In this document: positions 8,371-17,309 of the stretch, piece after piece | Position numbering within the stretch: the stretch's first letter is position 1 | Layout: each line of letters opens with the position of its first letter | Source of the DNA: Anaerocolumna chitinilytica | GTDB lineage: Bacteria; Bacillota; Clostridia; Lachnospirales; Lachnospiraceae | Reading direction: 5' to 3' | DNA length: 64,000 nt | NCBI RefSeq assembly: GCF_014218355.1 | Contig: NZ_AP023368.1 | Coordinates: forward strand, 4,217,501 to 4,281,500 | Translations under genes and position numbers: made by a program | The notes under the pieces: generated by a model | Seen by the model: the letters and a program-made list of their open reading frames with translations, nothing else | Databases searched by the model: none | What the model was told of the DNA's origin: nothing

Positions 8371-9330
8371 TTATTGTATACATTTAGAACAGGGGAATGC
8401 GTGATCTTTTGCGCATTCCTCTCTGCTATAATAGGGTTCACTTAAAACTTCATTGGTTAATACCGTACAGTTATTTTTATGGTAATATTTTTTACCGTCA
8501 TCTTCCGTTATAAAGTAGGTTCTAGATTTGCTGATCCTGGCTCCCCCATAAGCATAACGATTATAAGTATCAAGAGTACCTGTCTGGTAAGGATATCCCT
8601 GAAAGATCACAAATAGGCTTATATCGTCAATGGTTCTATCCCAGTCAGTCCTATCTATACTTGGCAGCCAGAACTTGTAGGTTATACCGAATTGTCCTGC
8701 AATATCATTATAAGAATTAATATAGATAGCCATGTTCTTCATTATCTCATTAATCACTGTGTTTCTACGTGTTTCATCAAATAAGTCATCCTCCTTAAGA
8801 AAAGGGCTGGCAATTGAATCTTTTAAATCTTTGTAATCCCCTTCTATAACTGTATTGCTTTGCTTATCGATAATCCTGATATAGTTATCAAGGGTGAAAC
8901 AGCAGATTACCTTTTCATCTTCATATACATAGGGAATTTTTTCGCTCCACCGTCTTCTTAGAATCTTTTCTCCATTCTTCTCAATGACTTCTGAATAGTT
9001 GATATAAAACCCGTCTCTATCCGTAATCAGGACAATTGGGACATATCTTCTTAATTGTTCTTCCAGCGCCGATTCACCGATTACCCCAAAGTTAGCATAA
9101 AGTGAAGTAAAGAACTGATTGACTGCTTTTTCCTTGTTGGTATGCAGAACACGGCTGCTATCCTCCTCCACCAGGAAGTAACAGCCGTCATCAACAGCAT
9201 TGTCTATAGACGTATTGTAGGCATTGGACTTTTCAGTGACTGCCTCAAGCCCATTTAGTCTGATATCAAGTATACAAAAAAGCAGTATCTCAAATATTAC
9301 AAATATGAAAGCAAAATCAGTCAGCTTCAT
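8371..9330 (-). CDS. Tad-locus accessory membrane protein with C-terminal Cys/His motif
   Basis: A 319-residue protein with one N-terminal membrane anchor (residues about 4-23) and the remainder predicted outside. The last gene of the Tad-like operon; its start overlaps the preceding stop by 14 bases. I do not recognise the central domain. The final 40 residues, KYYHKNNCTVL...ECAKDHAFPCSKC, have the YHxxxC...CxxC pattern seen at the ends of many clostridial proteins and resembling an Ada-type metal-binding module; zinc binding is a guess. The TadE/TadG-like topology suggests a minor pilin or pilus-assembly factor. Confidence 0.75.
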   Translation of the reverse strand: MKLTDFAFIFVIFEILLFCILDIRLNGLEAVTEKSNAYNTSIDNAVDDGCYFLVEEDSSRVLHTNKEKAVNQFFTSLYANFGVIGESALEEQLRRYVPIVLITDRDGFYINYSEVIEKNGEKILRRRWSEKIPYVYEDEKVICCFTLDNYIRIIDKQSNTVIEGDYKDLKDSIASPFLKEDDLFDETRRNTVINEIMKNMAIYINSYNDIAGQFGITYKFWLPSIDRTDWDRTIDDISLFVIFQGYPYQTGTLDTYNRYAYGGARISKSRTYFITEDDGKKYYHKNNCTVLTNEVLSEPYYSREECAKDHAFPCSKCIQ

Positions 9331-9829
9331 CCCGAATTAATCCTCCATAAGTAACCAGAATTGATATCTCTTCACTCTTTCTTTTAAGCAAGAGACTCAT
9401 CCTTTGCGCCAGTGTTCTATTGCGGTTCATAACTCTGACTGAAATATAATCACCTTGTGAAAATCTATACTCCCGCCCTTCATCAAAAGCTCGTAGTATC
9501 TCCTCTTCATAGGTATTATAATAATAACTGCTGATTGTATCTGATACCTTATCTGTAGCTTCATCATAGTCCGGTGCTATCATTTTATGGGCATGAGTAA
9601 TCCTGATACTATAAAGATTACCGGTTTTATCAATTCTATTGATATAATCATAATACATAGTCTGATTAAGCACCCCCTCTGCCCTGATACTATCAACAAG
9701 CTTAATTGTCTCCTCGGTTACATACAACTGACATATGGAATCCTGTTTCTGCGCAGTATACAGCAGTGGAGTAATAAATAATAACAGGACTCCGGCAAAT
9801 ATGGCTATCAATTTACTAAACGCATTCAT
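9317..9829 (-). CDS. Tad-locus single-pass membrane protein, function unknown
   Basis: A 170-residue protein: hydrophobic anchor at residues 7-25, then a soluble part with no recognised domain. GGAGG lies upstream of the ATG. It is sandwiched between other single-pass proteins of the same operon, overlaps the next gene, and has the size and topology of TadE/TadF minor pilins. The signature Glu of TadE prepilins next to the hydrophobic core is not evident, so this assignment is contextual only. Confidence 0.72.
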   Translation of the reverse strand: MNAFSKLIAIFAGVLLLFITPLLYTAQKQDSICQLYVTEETIKLVDSIRAEGVLNQTMYYDYINRIDKTGNLYSIRITHAHKMIAPDYDEATDKVSDTISSYYYNTYEEEILRAFDEGREYRFSQGDYISVRVMNRNRTLAQRMSLLLKRKSEEISILVTYGGLIRDEAD

Positions 9830-9846
9830 TTTAAGCCTCCTGCTAA

Positions 9847-10281
9847 TTATTTATCTATAAGTGTAAATATAATTTCTTTAATTGATGAATTTTGCTCCCT
9901 TGTCTCGGAGGTTTTTTCATCGGAATTAAAGTCCTCCAGTACATATTCCTTACGATAAATACCTTCCGGTAAAGTAGTGTAATCAAAGCTGTCTCTTTCA
10001 AACGAATCCGGTGTATAAAGCATTCCGTTAATATTAATATTTACCTCCATTGAACCGGTAAGTAAACCAATAATTTCTCCTCTGGTGGCAATCAGTATAG
10101 GCTCATCATCCGTATAATTATCGAATTCCTGCTCTTTAATAATGTTCTGCCTATACATTGAAATCTGCAGCAGGGATATACTTTGCCCAATATTATTAAA
10201 CGTAAGGAGTAAAAAGCTGACAGCCAGGCAAAAAAGTAAAGTGTATGCCATCAATTCCAATAATTTATTAACCTGTTCCAT
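9847..10281 (-). CDS. Tad-locus small single-pass membrane protein
   Basis: A 144-residue protein with a strongly hydrophobic segment at residues about 10-28 and an acidic soluble domain ending in a charged Glu/Lys-rich region. No family recognised. It starts three bases after the stop of the upstream gene, with only a weak AGAAG site, consistent with translational coupling. Position and topology suggest a minor pilin (TadE-like) of the cluster; not proved by motif. Confidence 0.72.
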   Translation of the reverse strand: MEQVNKLLELMAYTLLFCLAVSFLLLTFNNIGQSISLLQISMYRQNIIKEQEFDNYTDDEPILIATRGEIIGLLTGSMEVNININGMLYTPDSFERDSFDYTTLPEGIYRKEYVLEDFNSDEKTSETREQNSSIKEIIFTLIDK

Positions 10282-10283
10282 AA

Positions 10284-10733
10284 TTACTTCTGTGTAAAAG
10301 AGATTCCTATAATGGTTGAATTCGTATCTCTTAAAATAGCTCCCGTAAATTGCGCTTTCTGGTTAATATAATAATTACTGGTTATCGTCTGTGTATCCTT
10401 TACTGAGGCAGGGCTCACATCTCCGATTTTGGTATCTGTATCTGTTAAGGTTCTATTGTAATAAACAACAGACTTCTTCGTAGTTACCTTTACTGCAATG
10501 TCCTCATTCTTAAACTTATTGATAGCATTAATTACTTCGCTGCCTGTTACATCCAAACCATCGTACATAACCTTATCCGACTCTGCAAATTCCTTATTCA
10601 TTCGGCTGATCTGACCGGTCCCATTGGTTGCTGCGGCATTTGCTTCACGTCCGATATAAAATCCCAAACCAATTACAAGACAAGTAATTATGACACCGGC
10701 AGCCAGAATTAATCCTTTTAATGAATTTTCCAT
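10284..10733 (-). CDS. Tad-locus pilin-like protein
   Basis: A 149-residue protein with an N-terminal hydrophobic helix (residues 6-27, preceded by a Lys and a Gly) and a Thr/Ser/Asn-rich extracellular part. It directly follows the TadB/TadC-like platform gene, the usual place of the pilin in such loci, so it is the best candidate for the major structural subunit. It lacks the GQ-x-VEY motif of Flp pilins and no prepilin peptidase is in the window. GGGAG precedes the ATG. A 109-base gap before it may hold its own processing or promoter signal. Confidence 0.72.
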   Translation of the reverse strand: MENSLKGLILAAGVIITCLVIGLGFYIGREANAAATNGTGQISRMNKEFAESDKVMYDGLDVTGSEVINAINKFKNEDIAVKVTTKKSVVYYNRTLTDTDTKIGDVSPASVKDTQTITSNYYINQKAQFTGAILRDTNSTIIGISFTQK

Positions 10734-10842
10734 ACTTTTATCTCCCTTAATTGTTTAATGTGTGGTTGAATTTTAAATTTTTTAAAACTACTACTCAAAA
10801 TTCTAACCTTACTGATATACGTTTCCCTTTACAGCGCCTTTC

Positions 10843-12867
10843 TTACCCTCCTTTCATATTTATCTGCTCAATATAAACCTTGAACATACTAAGTCCTTCT
10901 AAAACAAAGGGAACTATAATATAGAGACCTACTGTTAAAGCGAATGGCACAAAAGCTATCATCTGTCCTAATATTGCTTTTTCCTGAATACTGATTTCAT
11001 TGTCCAGTGCTCTTTTTTCCAGATAATTCGTTCTCTCTTGCTCCACATCATCAAAAGCCTGCTCCAAGCCAATCTTATCACTGTTTTGCAGTTCTTCAAT
11101 CAGTTTGTAAAAAGGCTTAAAAGGTTCCTTGCTCTTTAGCGCTTCCAAAGCCTCCCACTCACCCAAAGGCAGGTTAATGCTGCAGGTTCTTAAGGAATCT
11201 CGAAAGACATAAGAGAATTCTTCCATCCATTCAAGAATCAGTGACGTGTCAGCTCTCTTTATATGCATAAGAATCAAGATGACTGACTGAAAAGAAAATA
11301 CCTCATCTTCCATCTCCCTCTGACGCACTTTCTTAAGCAAAAGCAGAGTTATATGGGGTATATGATAAAATCCCACAGCTGCCAGAATAGTAGCCAGAAA
11401 TTCATACCACTTAAAGTACTCTCCATTGATACTTTTAATTTTACGATAGATATCTTCTGCTGCAATATCCTGAAGATTCTTATTCTTTATAATTCCTTCA
11501 TCTGTCACTATTCCTTTGATTTCCTGATAGCTCATCTTAACTTTTAAATATTTTTTCGTATAAAAGACTACTGCCTCCGATAAATCCAGTGCTTCCTCAT
11601 CGGATAAAGCACTGGTACCATAGGGCAAAGCATTTGGTTTCAGGTCACTCTCTCTATTTTCCATATGGATAAAAAGAATCAGCATAACACAGCTTAAAAA
11701 GCCTGCTGCACCATAGAGGAGACTTTTTAATGTAAATTGCTTTATCGTCAGGGATTCACCATTAAGCCGAAGAAACTCCTCTCTTTTCTTTGCTTTCCCG
11801 TAATTCTTGCTTAAGAAATTTTCTAAAATATGATTTATTGCTCTTTTGCCGCATAGTGCCTGAAGGAAGATATTATTTACTGGATATACACTCCTCCCCT
11901 CACGCAGGGTCACAAGAAGCTGATAGGAGAAGAAGGTAAAAAGAAACAGAAAGAAGATAATAAGAATTCCAGGTGTTCTATTATAGAAATTATCAAGTTG
12001 AGGAAGACTGTTAACGGCCCATGCCTCTATTAATTTCAGAAAAATTATTGGAAGGACAGCAATAAGTGTTAACCCGGAAAATAAATGCCGTATTTTATCT
12101 CTTTTGATAATTTCTATATGTATTTCCTGCCTTAAATAGCGGATATTCGTAAGAAAGAGTGATTGCCCATCTACTTTTGTGTCACCAAAGTTCTGGATAA
12201 TAATAGAAAGATTTAAAAAAGATTTTAAGAATCTATCCGGTATATGCCGGTTATAATCCTCCCTTTTCTTCACTGCTTCCATATCGGTCAATATGTTATA
12301 AAAGCATTTAGCATGAAGTTTTATTGGGTTTTTACTAAGTTCCATAGCATCATAGATTGCTTCATCTATCATACCATGCATTTGATATATCTGTCTGATT
12401 TCTGAAAGGAACACATCAAATTGAAGTAATAACCTCCTTTTTTCTCGCTGTTCCTCAAAAAGTATTAAACTGCTGCTGCCTGTATACAGATAAAAAACTG
12501 CTAAAAGTACATAATACCAGCTTCTGTCAAAAGAAAATAAAACTGACAGGATTATTACATCGGCTATCAATATCTTTAAAGCAAGCCATACAACTCTTTT
12601 TTCTGCCTCAGCTTCTCCTCCCGGATATAGGATTTCATATCTTTTAGCCAAACTCTTTATAAATCTTCTGGTTAATAGAAACCAACTGAAAAAATCATAA
12701 ATACGGAATATGTAGTTAATCCCCGGATTCATACCTTCTGTTCTATAAATGCTAAAGCTCTCCCGAAAAATAATTCTTTTCTTTAAACAAAAGTATAACA
12801 CCGAAATTCCAACTGAAAAAAAGAATAAAAGTACTATAATTAAACGAATCATTGCCCTATTATCCAT
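10843..12867 (-). CDS. Fused TadB/TadC-like platform protein (T2SS F-type)
   Basis: A 674-residue polytopic inner-membrane platform of a Tad/type II secretion-like machine. It contains two F-type units in tandem: residues about 80-310 (cytoplasmic helix bundle LLLQFDVFLSEIRQIYQMHG, then two membrane spans) and about 480-665 (EVFSFQSVILILMHIKRADTSLILEWMEEFSY, then two spans), joined by further membrane segments near 325 and 380. In classical Tad systems these are two proteins, TadB and TadC. It overlaps the upstream ATPase gene by 8 bases. The platform should couple ATP hydrolysis by the TadA-like ATPase to subunit polymerisation. Confidence 0.85.
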   Translation of the reverse strand: MDNRAMIRLIIVLLFFFSVGISVLYFCLKKRIIFRESFSIYRTEGMNPGINYIFRIYDFFSWFLLTRRFIKSLAKRYEILYPGGEAEAEKRVVWLALKILIADVIILSVLFSFDRSWYYVLLAVFYLYTGSSSLILFEEQREKRRLLLQFDVFLSEIRQIYQMHGMIDEAIYDAMELSKNPIKLHAKCFYNILTDMEAVKKREDYNRHIPDRFLKSFLNLSIIIQNFGDTKVDGQSLFLTNIRYLRQEIHIEIIKRDKIRHLFSGLTLIAVLPIIFLKLIEAWAVNSLPQLDNFYNRTPGILIIFFLFLFTFFSYQLLVTLREGRSVYPVNNIFLQALCGKRAINHILENFLSKNYGKAKKREEFLRLNGESLTIKQFTLKSLLYGAAGFLSCVMLILFIHMENRESDLKPNALPYGTSALSDEEALDLSEAVVFYTKKYLKVKMSYQEIKGIVTDEGIIKNKNLQDIAAEDIYRKIKSINGEYFKWYEFLATILAAVGFYHIPHITLLLLKKVRQREMEDEVFSFQSVILILMHIKRADTSLILEWMEEFSYVFRDSLRTCSINLPLGEWEALEALKSKEPFKPFYKLIEELQNSDKIGLEQAFDDVEQERTNYLEKRALDNEISIQEKAILGQMIAFVPFALTVGLYIIVPFVLEGLSMFKVYIEQINMKGG

Positions 12868-14719
12868 AAGTCTTCCTATCCTCCCTGTTACAATAGACCA
12901 TAGTTTCGGAGAACTTTAAGAATTCTTCTTTTTCACTGTCCGGGAGATTCTCACAGATACGCTTCTTGTTTCTTTCGGATAAATGCCCGGGGAATACATA
13001 CTTTCCTTCTTGAAAGGTGAGAATGTCTTTGGTTTCAAAGGTTCGCGGGCTAGTTCTTCTATGATAATATTCTCTGGTAGCATCCACTAGTCCAGAAGGC
13101 AATTCTTTATTATCATAAGGTAATATTTCGGTAATTCTTGAGATATAGCGGTGTCCATTCTTATTCTCCATATGGATATCAATTCCGATAGAACCTGCCG
13201 CCTGATATTCTGCCAGACTTTCATTGTGAAAACCACCGGCTCGAAGCTGTGCTATTTTTAAATATGAAATGAAATCTTCTGTTGTTTCTGCATGATGAGA
13301 ACAAAGTGTCATTTTAGAGATTCCGGATATCTCAACAAGGTAATTGGCAGTTTCATGTGATGCCACCTCTCCCAGGATCAATACTGTGCCATCTGTTTTT
13401 TTCATGGTATTTAAGATCTCCTGACCACTCACAGCAGAACTTTCTCTTAAAGAAAGAATGTTTCTACCAGGATAGGCTTTATTGAGATTCAACTCATAGA
13501 CCTGTTCAAATACGCGGATAGGATAGATTTCTTCAATAAATTGAACTAAGAGCTTTAATAGAGTTGTCTTTCCGCTTCCCATCTCTCCGGTAATAACCAT
13601 AGATAAACACCCCTTTACCATCCAGCTTAACAGCTTGATGACCAGCTCACAATTTTCTTCTGTTATGATTCGCCCAATATCCATATTGGTAATTACATCA
13701 TGCTTTCTTACAAAAAATGCCCAGCCGGAAGCCACTGGAGGCCTGAATACCACTACTCTGGAGCCATCCTTCATATCATTAACCATAAACCCTTTTGTCT
13801 CACTTAATAGACCGGGGTGATTGTTGCGATATATGTTCTTGCATACCCGTATCAATTCTTTTTCATTGGGAAATGATAAAAATGCAAGGCATATAGTCTT
13901 ACCCTGATAAAAAATCCAGACATCCAATAAGCTGGTATCTGCATTCAATGTCTTTCTCCTTCGTTGGTCCGTACTTTTATAGAATCCTCTAAAACTTTCT
14001 TCTAAATTACCCCCTGAGCTTTCTGCAGATAGTTCAAATGAGGATATTCCGCCTGAAACTCCGTCAATCTTCATATCTCTGATTGCATCTATTACTCCAA
14101 AGCCTCTATACTGCTGATACACTCTTTGCGTAATTATCTTAATCTTATCATCATACTTTAGACGGATTCCTTCCTCAAAATATACTCTATTAATATCTTC
14201 TCCCGTGACAGAATAATAGCTGCCACTGTCAGTTTTTTTCAAGTTATCCAGCTTATGACTTTCAAAAAGCTTAATAAGCCCCTCTTTCCCATAATTGACC
14301 TTATAAATATAGAGAAGTATTTCGAATTTGTCTTGGGCATCTAAACGGGTTGAGTTTTCAAAAGGTATAATATTATCGATAGTTTCCTCATTTACTCCTT
14401 CCAATGATCGAATAATTTCTTCCATATAATCTTTGATATATTCCTTTGCTTTCTCGTCCCCGGCAGCACATTCTTTTAAGTTCTTTCTTATAAGTCTCCT
14501 GATATTTTCCCTTTTTTCTGTTTCCGTTTGATTTAAATTCAATTCTCTGAAATCTCTGCCAAGTATATCTTCGAATACGAAATCCACAGCATTAATAAAC
14601 CCTTCTATCGTAAGCTCATGATGAGGTGGCAGCACTTTCACTGCTTTTAGAAATCTCCTATATGCCAACATAATAAGAAGAGAGCATATCAAAATAATCA
14701 GCAGTAAATTAAGTACCAA
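12860..14719 (-). CDS. TadA/CpaF-like type II/IV secretion ATPase
   Basis: A 619-residue motor ATPase of the Tad/CpaF family. Residues 1-15 are hydrophobic, unusual for CpaF and suggesting a membrane anchor. The ATPase core has Walker A GEMGSGKTTLLK near residue 380, a Walker B-like LILGEVAS near 450 and the His box LCSHHAET near 475. The start is TTG behind GGAGG; it overlaps the preceding gene by 11 bases. It should power assembly of the pilus or pseudopilus encoded downstream. About 100 residues longer than standard CpaF because of N- and C-terminal extensions. Confidence 0.88.
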   Translation of the reverse strand: MVLNLLLIILICSLLIMLAYRRFLKAVKVLPPHHELTIEGFINAVDFVFEDILGRDFRELNLNQTETEKRENIRRLIRKNLKECAAGDEKAKEYIKDYMEEIIRSLEGVNEETIDNIIPFENSTRLDAQDKFEILLYIYKVNYGKEGLIKLFESHKLDNLKKTDSGSYYSVTGEDINRVYFEEGIRLKYDDKIKIITQRVYQQYRGFGVIDAIRDMKIDGVSGGISSFELSAESSGGNLEESFRGFYKSTDQRRRKTLNADTSLLDVWIFYQGKTICLAFLSFPNEKELIRVCKNIYRNNHPGLLSETKGFMVNDMKDGSRVVVFRPPVASGWAFFVRKHDVITNMDIGRIITEENCELVIKLLSWMVKGCLSMVITGEMGSGKTTLLKLLVQFIEEIYPIRVFEQVYELNLNKAYPGRNILSLRESSAVSGQEILNTMKKTDGTVLILGEVASHETANYLVEISGISKMTLCSHHAETTEDFISYLKIAQLRAGGFHNESLAEYQAAGSIGIDIHMENKNGHRYISRITEILPYDNKELPSGLVDATREYYHRRTSPRTFETKDILTFQEGKYVFPGHLSERNKKRICENLPDSEKEEFLKFSETMVYCNREDRKTYG

Positions 14720-15521
14720 ACCCTGTTCCTCCTTTATCCGCGGCCTTCGTAATTAACAGTTCAGTCACTTTTGATATCCTTTCAAAAAAGTCACTTTTGT
14801 CAGTTTTATTTCTTATGGTCAGATTTTTTAGAAACATTTCCTGGCATTTTCCTTCTGAAATAGCATCCATAAAAGCCGTATAATAAGGTATTGTATATAA
14901 CCTACCTTTTAACTCTTTGTATGTTTTTTCAAGGTTCCTAGGACATATGATAGAATCTCTATGATAACTTCCAATTAAAAAAATTGTCTTCTTTAATGGG
15001 AATTGATACTGTATAAGGCTATTCTCTATCATGTCCTTATTCTGGGAAAGCGTAACTATCAACAAATCAGCTTCTTCCCAGAGCATAGTAGAAACCGGAT
15101 TACATCTATGAGAAGCATCAGTGAAGATCATGTCATAATCTTTATTTAAATACTGGTATAAAGCCGGCAGATATGTTAATAGTTCCTCTTCAAGGGTTTT
15201 ACTGTAAACCTTTAGAGTACCGGGAAGCAGGTGAAGTCCTCCCTTTCCTAAATCCAGTGTATAGTCTTTCAGAGAGTTAGTGCCCTCCTTTATATTTCGT
15301 GTTCTTATCAATCTAAGAATTGCATCTAGACCAATATCCTGCAGCAGCTCTTTCTTAGGCATTCTACCAAGAAGACGTTCTTCCAAATCACTGCTGCCAT
15401 AATGGGTCTGTGTCAAAAGTACTTTCTTCTCATACTTATATGCTGCCAAAAGAGCAGTTGCCATAAGGGATGCAGTTGTGCCTGTCTTACCTGCTACCGG
15501 ACTCCAAAAAACAGCATGCAT
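14709..15521 (-). CDS. CpaE/TadZ-like P-loop protein with deviant Walker A
   Basis: A 270-residue member of the MinD/ParA (SIMIBI) superfamily, most like CpaE/TadZ, which positions Tad machines in the cell. The N-terminus HAVFWSPVAGKTGTTASL is the P-loop; as in many CpaE proteins the second Lys of Walker A is replaced (GKTGTT instead of GKT/S). DMIFTDASHR (about 135-145) occupies the Walker B position. GGAGG precedes the ATG. One of three related proteins in this operon and the least degenerate. Confidence 0.8.
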   Translation of the reverse strand: MHAVFWSPVAGKTGTTASLMATALLAAYKYEKKVLLTQTHYGSSDLEERLLGRMPKKELLQDIGLDAILRLIRTRNIKEGTNSLKDYTLDLGKGGLHLLPGTLKVYSKTLEEELLTYLPALYQYLNKDYDMIFTDASHRCNPVSTMLWEEADLLIVTLSQNKDMIENSLIQYQFPLKKTIFLIGSYHRDSIICPRNLEKTYKELKGRLYTIPYYTAFMDAISEGKCQEMFLKNLTIRNKTDKSDFFERISKVTELLITKAADKGGTGFGT

Positions 15522-15522
15522 C

Positions 15523-16176
15523 CTAATGCCTCCTTTTTAGTTCTTTTTCTGCCAGCTTTATTTCATTCTTTCCCAATTTAAAAACCTCCTGTAAGATATC
15601 CCATATGAAAAATTTCACACTTGGTGAGAGTTCTCGATAACTTAAGCTATTATTATATTGCAGTGCAGCCATAGCTTCTCTATCAGAATCATCCAAATAG
15701 AAATAATAGCTTTTCTTCTCATCCAATCCCTTTACCTGCAAAAGCTTATGTATATATTCTTCTTTCATGCCCTCCGGAATCTCTCTCAAAAGAAGATAAA
15801 CATTCTTAAATTGTATCCCAAGAGGCTCAATAACAGCTATGTTGTGCAAACCAGTATCCGTTACTAAGAACAGCGTATTACAGCCTTGTAAGCCCAAATG
15901 ATTAACATTATTCCCATAATCTGCAAGAACAAAGTCATATTCCTCCGACGGTACCAGATTGATATCTTGTAAAAAATTTATTCCTTTATAACAAATCTCG
16001 GTCCTATTTCTTACTTTCGCATCAGACAAAGGAACACAAAAAGTCAGGGCTTTCTGACAGGAATTATCTGAAAGTAATATTTTTCTCTTCGCAGCGGTAA
16101 GCATCGCAGCAAGGTATATAATTAAGTCATAACTGTCCGTCCCTGCAAACCCTATACAATTAGCTTTACTCGGCAT
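15523..16176 (-). CDS. Degenerate MinD/CpaE-like protein of the Tad locus
   Basis: A 217-residue soluble protein that keeps the MinD/CpaE layout (beta-strand CIGFAGTDSYDLIIYLAAML, then ILLSDNS, then a YDFVLADYGNN strand in the Walker B position) but has lost the P-loop glycines and lysine altogether. It probably does not bind ATP in the normal way. AGGAGG before the ATG at 16176 decides the start. It overlaps the SAF-domain gene by 11 bases and its stop abuts the next start. A scaffold or inactive partner of the neighbouring CpaE-like proteins is inferred from position. Confidence 0.7.
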   Translation of the reverse strand: MPSKANCIGFAGTDSYDLIIYLAAMLTAAKRKILLSDNSCQKALTFCVPLSDAKVRNRTEICYKGINFLQDINLVPSEEYDFVLADYGNNVNHLGLQGCNTLFLVTDTGLHNIAVIEPLGIQFKNVYLLLREIPEGMKEEYIHKLLQVKGLDEKKSYYFYLDDSDREAMAALQYNNSLSYRELSPSVKFFIWDILQEVFKLGKNEIKLAEKELKRRH

Positions 16177-17269
16177 ATTCAACCTCCTGGTCTTGTTCAT
16201 AGGAAGCTCTGTCCTGATTAAAATTATAACCTTCCTCTATTGTATCCTTTGAAATTCCAGCTGAAGCTTCATCATCCAGTGGTATAGTGTATTGTGTTGA
16301 TACCTCTGACGACTCTTGTCCCTTAGTTTCCTCCGATGTATCTGTTACCTTATCAGATACTTCTGTGCTCTTCTGTTTAGAAGCTCCTACTTTTCCGGTA
16401 ATATAATATAGAGGACTACTGTTAGAACTATCTATGATTCCACCGCTTTCTGCATAAGTATCTGATTGGCTGCTGCCATATTGACTATAATAATTTCTCA
16501 ATCTCTCTTCCAGACTTCGTCTATCCAATTCATTTAGATATTCTCTGGCTTTTACTATAACATTTGGATCTTTTTCTATCAGTTTTAATACATTTTCATT
16601 TGGAGAATAGGTTACTGAAGAAGGGGTTTGATAAGAAGCTGCTATGTATCTTGTAGTATATAGATAGGACCCGGAGTTTAAATAACAATCAACCAAAGCC
16701 GAAGAGATAAGGTGGATTTCTTCCGGTAACAGATTCATATATAAATAACCATTTTCCCAATCAATACGACTGATATAGCTCTTACTTAGTACAATATAGT
16801 CCTCACCGTCAGGGTATCGCAGCCTGATATCCGTATAATCTCCTTTCTTAATATTCTCACCTGCAATATTTAATGAAAATTCCAGTTCACGCTGGCCATC
16901 CTCTATTGTAGTATTCTGGGTCATGTTTTTTAGGACCTGGGTTCCTTTCGGTATATCCACTAATGCCTGTCCTCCGATATCTTCAGCCTTTATGAAACTG
17001 CTCTGTTTCTGTCCGGATAAAGTAGTTTTAAGCTTTACCATCTTCTTGGTGATAATCTCACCGGCCCTAATATCAGAAGAAGCTTCATAAACTGTGACAG
17101 TATAGCCGGCCATTTCCTGTGAAATAACTTTTATTTTTTCTTCATAGAAGTCTTTGATTTCGGAATATCCCAGGAAAATACTGACTGGTAAAAGAATGCA
17201 GAAACTTAAGGCTAGTACCCTTTTTACTATCTGCCTCTTTGGAAGCGGCCTTTTTAGCCTTTTACTCAT
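16166..17269 (-). CDS. SAF-domain protein (CpaB/RcpC-like)
   Basis: A 367-residue membrane-anchored protein. After a basic start there is one membrane span (about residues 18-36), then an extracytoplasmic SAF domain (VTVYEASSDIRAGEIITKKMVKL), the N-terminal module of CpaB/RcpC in Tad systems. A long Ser/Thr/Glu-rich C-terminal tail (about 265-367) looks disordered and could span the cell wall. The start at 17269 has AAAGGA at eight-base spacing; an upstream in-frame extension would run into the preceding gene. Confidence 0.8.
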   Translation of the reverse strand: MSKRLKRPLPKRQIVKRVLALSFCILLPVSIFLGYSEIKDFYEEKIKVISQEMAGYTVTVYEASSDIRAGEIITKKMVKLKTTLSGQKQSSFIKAEDIGGQALVDIPKGTQVLKNMTQNTTIEDGQRELEFSLNIAGENIKKGDYTDIRLRYPDGEDYIVLSKSYISRIDWENGYLYMNLLPEEIHLISSALVDCYLNSGSYLYTTRYIAASYQTPSSVTYSPNENVLKLIEKDPNVIVKAREYLNELDRRSLEERLRNYYSQYGSSQSDTYAESGGIIDSSNSSPLYYITGKVGASKQKSTEVSDKVTDTSEETKGQESSEVSTQYTIPLDDEASAGISKDTIEEGYNFNQDRASYEQDQEVEYAE

Positions 17270-17309
17270 TTTATTTGTCCTTTCTATCATATTGAAAACA
17301 GCTCTGATT

